Under the pieces are notes generated by a model. It was not told where the DNA came from. It worked only from the letters and a program-made list of their open reading frames with translations, and did not search any database. From assembly GCA_944343275.1 (NCBI GenBank), contig CALVMH010000020.1, forward strand, positions 1 through 32,877: a DNA stretch of 32,877 nt, given 5' to 3'. Shown piece by piece: positions 30,171 to 32,877 of this stretch (the first letter of the stretch is position 1; each line of letters opens with the position of its first letter). Position numbers and translations under genes: made by a program. This DNA is from an uncultured Clostridia bacterium (lineage in GTDB: Bacteria; Bacillota; Clostridia; Christensenellales; Borkfalkiaceae).

Positions 30171-31349
30171 ATGACCAATACGCAAAAAATCAACGGAGAT
30201 CACATAAAAAGCGCGAGACTTTTTAGAGGGCTATCGTTATCTGATTTGTCTAATAAAACTGGGATAACTAAACAAGCATTATCGTTGTATGAAAATGAAA
30301 CTATAAGGCCAGAGATTAGTAAGCTCGTTGCAATTGCACAAGCTCTTGATTTCCCCATAGAGTATTTTATGAGCCTTGACAATTTTCAAGTCAAAACAGA
30401 ATCGACCTATTTTAGGTCCTTATTGAGCACACCGAAAATTGCAAGAACTGCACAGAGTGTACGAGTTGAGTTTATAGCAAAAATCTATGAGATACTGATA
30501 GACTACGTTGACTTTCCTGACAGAAATTTCCCGGATATTGCTTTTAGCGGAAGAAATGCTTTTAGCGAGTGCGCGGATGAAGAGGAAACTTCTGAAATTG
30601 AATCAATTGCGACCCAATGTAGAAAGTTTTGGGGATTAGGATTTGGTCCAATCGTCAATTTGCAAAAAACGGTAGAAAGCAACGGAATTATTATCACGTC
30701 CTTATTTACAGATAAAGATGAAATCGACGCATTTAGTCAAAGAACAATAATTAATGGAAACTCAGTATATATAATTGTTTTGAATTCAACTAAAAATAAT
30801 GTTCGAACAAGGTTTGACATTGCTCACGAGTTGGGACATATCTTTTTGCATCCCTGGAGCGAGAATATTGAGGAGCTTTCTAGACAGGAATTTAAAGAAC
30901 GTGAGTCTCAAGCAAATAAATTTGCTGGAGCCTTTTTGTTGCCTAGAGAATCATTTGGTAATGATGTTAGCCACTATCCTACAAAATTAGAATACTATCT
31001 TCATTTAAAAGAAAAATGGAACGTTTCTATTCAAGCGATGATTTATAGAACGCACCAACTTAAGATAATTTCAACTACACAGTATCAGTATTTAATGAGA
31101 CAAATTTCCAAGCGTGGCTGGCGTTCATGCGAGCCGTACGATAGACCATTTAATATTGAGAAGACACTTCTACAGGAAGCAATAGAGTTGCTTTTTTCTT
31201 CTGGAGAAATGAAACCATATGATTTAATGACTGCCTTAAAGAGTAAAGGACTGTATATGCGTCATGAGGATGTAGAGGATTTATTATCCATAGAGCGGGA
31301 TTCGCTTAAAGAGACTACATCTGTTCCTAAACTGATTAGATTAAAATAA
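30171..31349 (+). CDS. XRE regulator fused to ImmA/IrrE-type metalloprotease
   Basis: The 392 residues begin with a Cro/C1 helix-turn-helix (ARLFRGLSLSDLSNKTGITK, residues 15-34, then QALSLYE). A zinc-protease domain follows with HELGH (219-223) and the third ligand in ESQANKFAGAFLLP (245-258). ImmA/IrrE proteases cut a partner regulator after a stress signal, often releasing a mobile element or an SOS-like response. A C-terminal helical part (~330-392) is of unknown role. The likely partner is the 251-aa protein just upstream. The integrase starts 8 bases downstream, so the protease-regulator may govern excision; that link is an inference from gene order. Confidence 0.88.
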   Translation: MTNTQKINGDHIKSARLFRGLSLSDLSNKTGITKQALSLYENETIRPEISKLVAIAQALDFPIEYFMSLDNFQVKTESTYFRSLLSTPKIARTAQSVRVEFIAKIYEILIDYVDFPDRNFPDIAFSGRNAFSECADEEETSEIESIATQCRKFWGLGFGPIVNLQKTVESNGIIITSLFTDKDEIDAFSQRTIINGNSVYIIVLNSTKNNVRTRFDIAHELGHIFLHPWSENIEELSRQEFKERESQANKFAGAFLLPRESFGNDVSHYPTKLEYYLHLKEKWNVSIQAMIYRTHQLKIISTTQYQYLMRQISKRGWRSCEPYDRPFNIEKTLLQEAIELLFSSGEMKPYDLMTALKSKGLYMRHEDVEDLLSIERDSLKETTSVPKLIRLK

Positions 31350-31357
31350 GACATAAC

Positions 31358-32877
31358 ATGAAAGCCGTAATTTACGCCCGATTTAGTTCGGAAAAACAGA
31401 ACGAGGCGAGTATCGAAGGGCAGCTCCGCGAGTGTATGGACTACGCCAACTTCAACAATATAGAAGTCATCGGCAACTACATAGACAGGGCGCAGTCTGC
31501 CAAGACGGACAACCGCCCCAACTTTCAGAAGATGATTAAAGATAGCTACAAGCGTATGTTCGACTGCATCATTGTCTGGAAGCTCGACCGCTTTGCACGC
31601 AACCGCTACGATTCTGCCTACTATAAAAACGTACTCAAAAAGAACGGTGTGCGTGTAATCTCCGCGAAGGAGAGCATATCGCAGGGCGCGGACGGCATTT
31701 TGCTTGAATCTATCCTCGAAGGCTATGCCGAGTACTACTCCGCCGAGCTTTCTGAAAAGGTAAAGCGCGGGATGACGGAAAACGCGCTCAAAGCAAAGAG
31801 CAACGGCGTGCGCCCGCCATTCGGCTATTATGTAGACGACACCGACCACTATCAGATAGATGAAACCCTTGCGCCCGTCGTTAAGGAAATTTTTACGCTC
31901 TACCTCGACGGTATGCGCGTAAATGACATTGCCAAGCGTCTCAACGAGCGCGGCATTAAGCATAAGGGCTTTGAGATGAAGTATAACGCCGTGTTTCGCA
32001 TTCTCACCAACCGCAAGTATATCGGCGAGTACAAGTTTGGCGGCATAGTAATTCCCAACGCCATTCCCGCAATCATAGACGAAGAAACTTTCAACAGCGT
32101 GCAGCAGCGTATGGCACGCAACAAAAAGGCTCCTGCCATGCACAGGAGCGAGGACGACTATCTGCTGACGACGCGCCTCTTCTGCGGAAAGTGCGGCGCG
32201 ATGATGACGGGCGTTATCGGGACGAGCCATACTTCTCGGCAGTACCGATATTACAAGTGCAACCACGCGAAACAGGGCAAGTGCGACAAAAAGTCTGTCC
32301 GAAAGGAATGGCTGGAAGAGCTTGTGCTGGACGAAATAAAGGAATTGCTTTCGAGCGACGAGGTAGTAGAAGAACTTGCCGACCGCGTCTATGAATTGCA
32401 GCAGCAAGAGGACAATGCGGTAGCTTCCATCCAGACGCAGCTCACGGGCGTAGAGACCAAGCTAAACAATCTTGTAGAGGCGATCGCGCAGGGCATTTAC
32501 TCTTCCGCGACGAAGAAGGCACTGGATGAGTTGGAAGAACGCAAGCAGAACCTTGAAATAGAGCTTTTCGAGGCGCAGATGCGTAACCCGGTGCTCACCA
32601 AGGAACAGATATTATTTGCGCTCCACAACTTCCGCAAAATAGACATTTCCACGCAGGAAGGAAAGCAGCGACTGATTGACGGCTTTGTAAACAGTATTTA
32701 CCTGTACGACGACCATTTTGTGATTACATACAACTACAAGGGGCAGAGCAAGACGGTAACATTTGAAGAATTGAATAGTTCGCCTTTAACTGCAAAGGGG
32801 TCACCAATAATAAATCTTTGTTTGAGCACGCTAATCAAATGTTTTTCATTTGCCATCATAAATGGTACTTCTTTACA
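31358..32877 (+). CDS. Large serine recombinase (integrase), frame open through attR
   Basis: This enzyme catalyses integration and excision. The resolvase domain begins at residue 1: YARFSSEKQ (6-14) contains the catalytic Ser, and DRFARNR near 80 holds active-site arginines. The recombinase domain follows (VNDIAKRLNERG...ILTNRKYIGEY). Next is a zinc ribbon (FCGKCGAMMTG...CNHAKQGKC) and a long coiled coil (residues ~335-440). The frame reaches the window end at codon 506 without a stop; it passes through the arm at 32778-32790 and the core at 32797-32806. Everything after codon 483 is therefore encoded by flanking DNA. In the circular form the same frame would read GSPHKLKANP and stop within the left end. 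The 3' end is not visible. Confidence 0.9.
   Translation, partial: MKAVIYARFSSEKQNEASIEGQLRECMDYANFNNIEVIGNYIDRAQSAKTDNRPNFQKMIKDSYKRMFDCIIVWKLDRFARNRYDSAYYKNVLKKNGVRVISAKESISQGADGILLESILEGYAEYYSAELSEKVKRGMTENALKAKSNGVRPPFGYYVDDTDHYQIDETLAPVVKEIFTLYLDGMRVNDIAKRLNERGIKHKGFEMKYNAVFRILTNRKYIGEYKFGGIVIPNAIPAIIDEETFNSVQQRMARNKKAPAMHRSEDDYLLTTRLFCGKCGAMMTGVIGTSHTSRQYRYYKCNHAKQGKCDKKSVRKEWLEELVLDEIKELLSSDEVVEELADRVYELQQQEDNAVASIQTQLTGVETKLNNLVEAIAQGIYSSATKKALDELEERKQNLEIELFEAQMRNPVLTKEQILFALHNFRKIDISTQEGKQRLIDGFVNSIYLYDDHFVITYNYKGQSKTVTFEELNSSPLTAKGSPIINLCLSTLIKCFSFAIINGTSL
32778..32806. other. Right attachment junction (attR)
   Basis: The arm GTTCGCCTTTAAC (32778-32790), the exact reverse complement of the left arm, is followed by TGCAAA and the core GGGGTCACCA (32797-32806). 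It lies inside the integrase reading frame. Confidence 0.75.
32807..32877. other. Flank beyond the element, AT-rich
   Basis: These 71 bases are strongly AT-rich, unlike the GC-rich host genes left of the tRNA cluster. They may be host intergenic DNA or the end of another element. No gene can be assigned except the continuing integrase frame. Confidence 0.4.

Larger units (their letters stand above)
18586..32806. mobile_element. Integrated mobilizable element at tRNA-Glu (~14.2 kb)
   Basis: The element spans 18596-32806, with the shared core GGGGTCACCA at both ends (18586-18595 and 32797-32806). Inside the cores are 13-bp inverted arms (18601-18613 and 32778-32790). It encodes a large serine recombinase at the right end and a MobV relaxase with an oriT, but no type IV secretion genes, so it would need a helper element. 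The cargo is a HEPN-like protein, a restriction-modification locus, an AAA_14 ATPase and an XRE-ImmA/IrrE unit. Composition changes sharply at the left border from GC-rich host to AT-rich cargo, though some element genes are GC-rich, so the element is itself a mosaic. Borders are inferred from the repeats and have not been checked against an empty site. Confidence 0.8.

Noticed and set aside
31262-32407. Open minus-strand frame of 381 codons
   Set aside because: It is antisense to the serine recombinase, which has conserved catalytic and zinc motifs.
32690-32856. Minus-strand frame starting MANEKHLISV at the right edge
   Set aside because: It runs into the antisense of the integrase, has no clear binding site, and the window ends 21 bases upstream of its start.

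Overview
The window looks like a chromosome segment of an uncultured, gut-type Clostridia bacterium (Bacillota). The left part is GC-rich and nearly all its genes are on the minus strand. The gene orders tmk-rimM-trmD-rbgA-rnhB and tilS-hpt are typical of Bacillota, as are the AGGAGG-type ribosome binding sites and the TTGACA/TATAAT promoters. I cannot name a genus or species from the sequence.

Bases 1-18595 are host backbone. From the left they hold a cut-off zinc-ribbon protein, a repeat-bearing spacer, a KtrB/KtrA potassium uptake pair and a very large (1869 aa) DUF4011-type SF1 helicase with a C-terminal nuclease-like domain. A long housekeeping operon follows, read right to left: an unrecognised 210-aa protein, L-asparaginase, tmk, rimM, trmD, rbgA, rnhB and yraN. 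Next come a Wzz-like membrane protein and hpt-tilS. A forward tRNA cluster (initiator Met, Met-CAT, Glu-TTC) closes the backbone.

Bases 18596-32806 (about 14.2 kb) are an integrated mobilizable element sitting at the 3' end of tRNA-Glu. It is bounded by a 10-bp direct repeat (GGGGTCACCA) carrying the tRNA 3' end, and by 13-bp inverted arms inside that repeat. At its right end is a large serine recombinase whose reading frame runs through the right junction. The element also has a MobV relaxase with a recognisable pMV158-like oriT, small mob-associated genes (some frameshifted), and a LexA-like box above a strong promoter facing the mob module. Its cargo appears defensive: a protein with a HEPN-type RNxxxxH-like motif (RNEVVH), and a four-gene restriction-modification locus (two adenine methyltransferase-like proteins, a 114-aa unknown and a GIY-YIG/helicase). 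An XRE regulator diverges from the RM locus across three operators spaced exactly 22 bp apart. An AAA_14/DUF4143 ATPase and a two-gene unit (unknown protein plus XRE-ImmA/IrrE metalloprotease) precede the integrase.

The most notable inference is that joining the two element ends restores a 47-bp attP with perfect 13-bp arms. The same joining gives the integrase a different C-terminus that stops two bases before the ATG of the HEPN-like gene. Integration would therefore change both the integrase tail and the transcriptional setting of that cargo gene. The 71 bases right of the element are AT-rich and too short to interpret.
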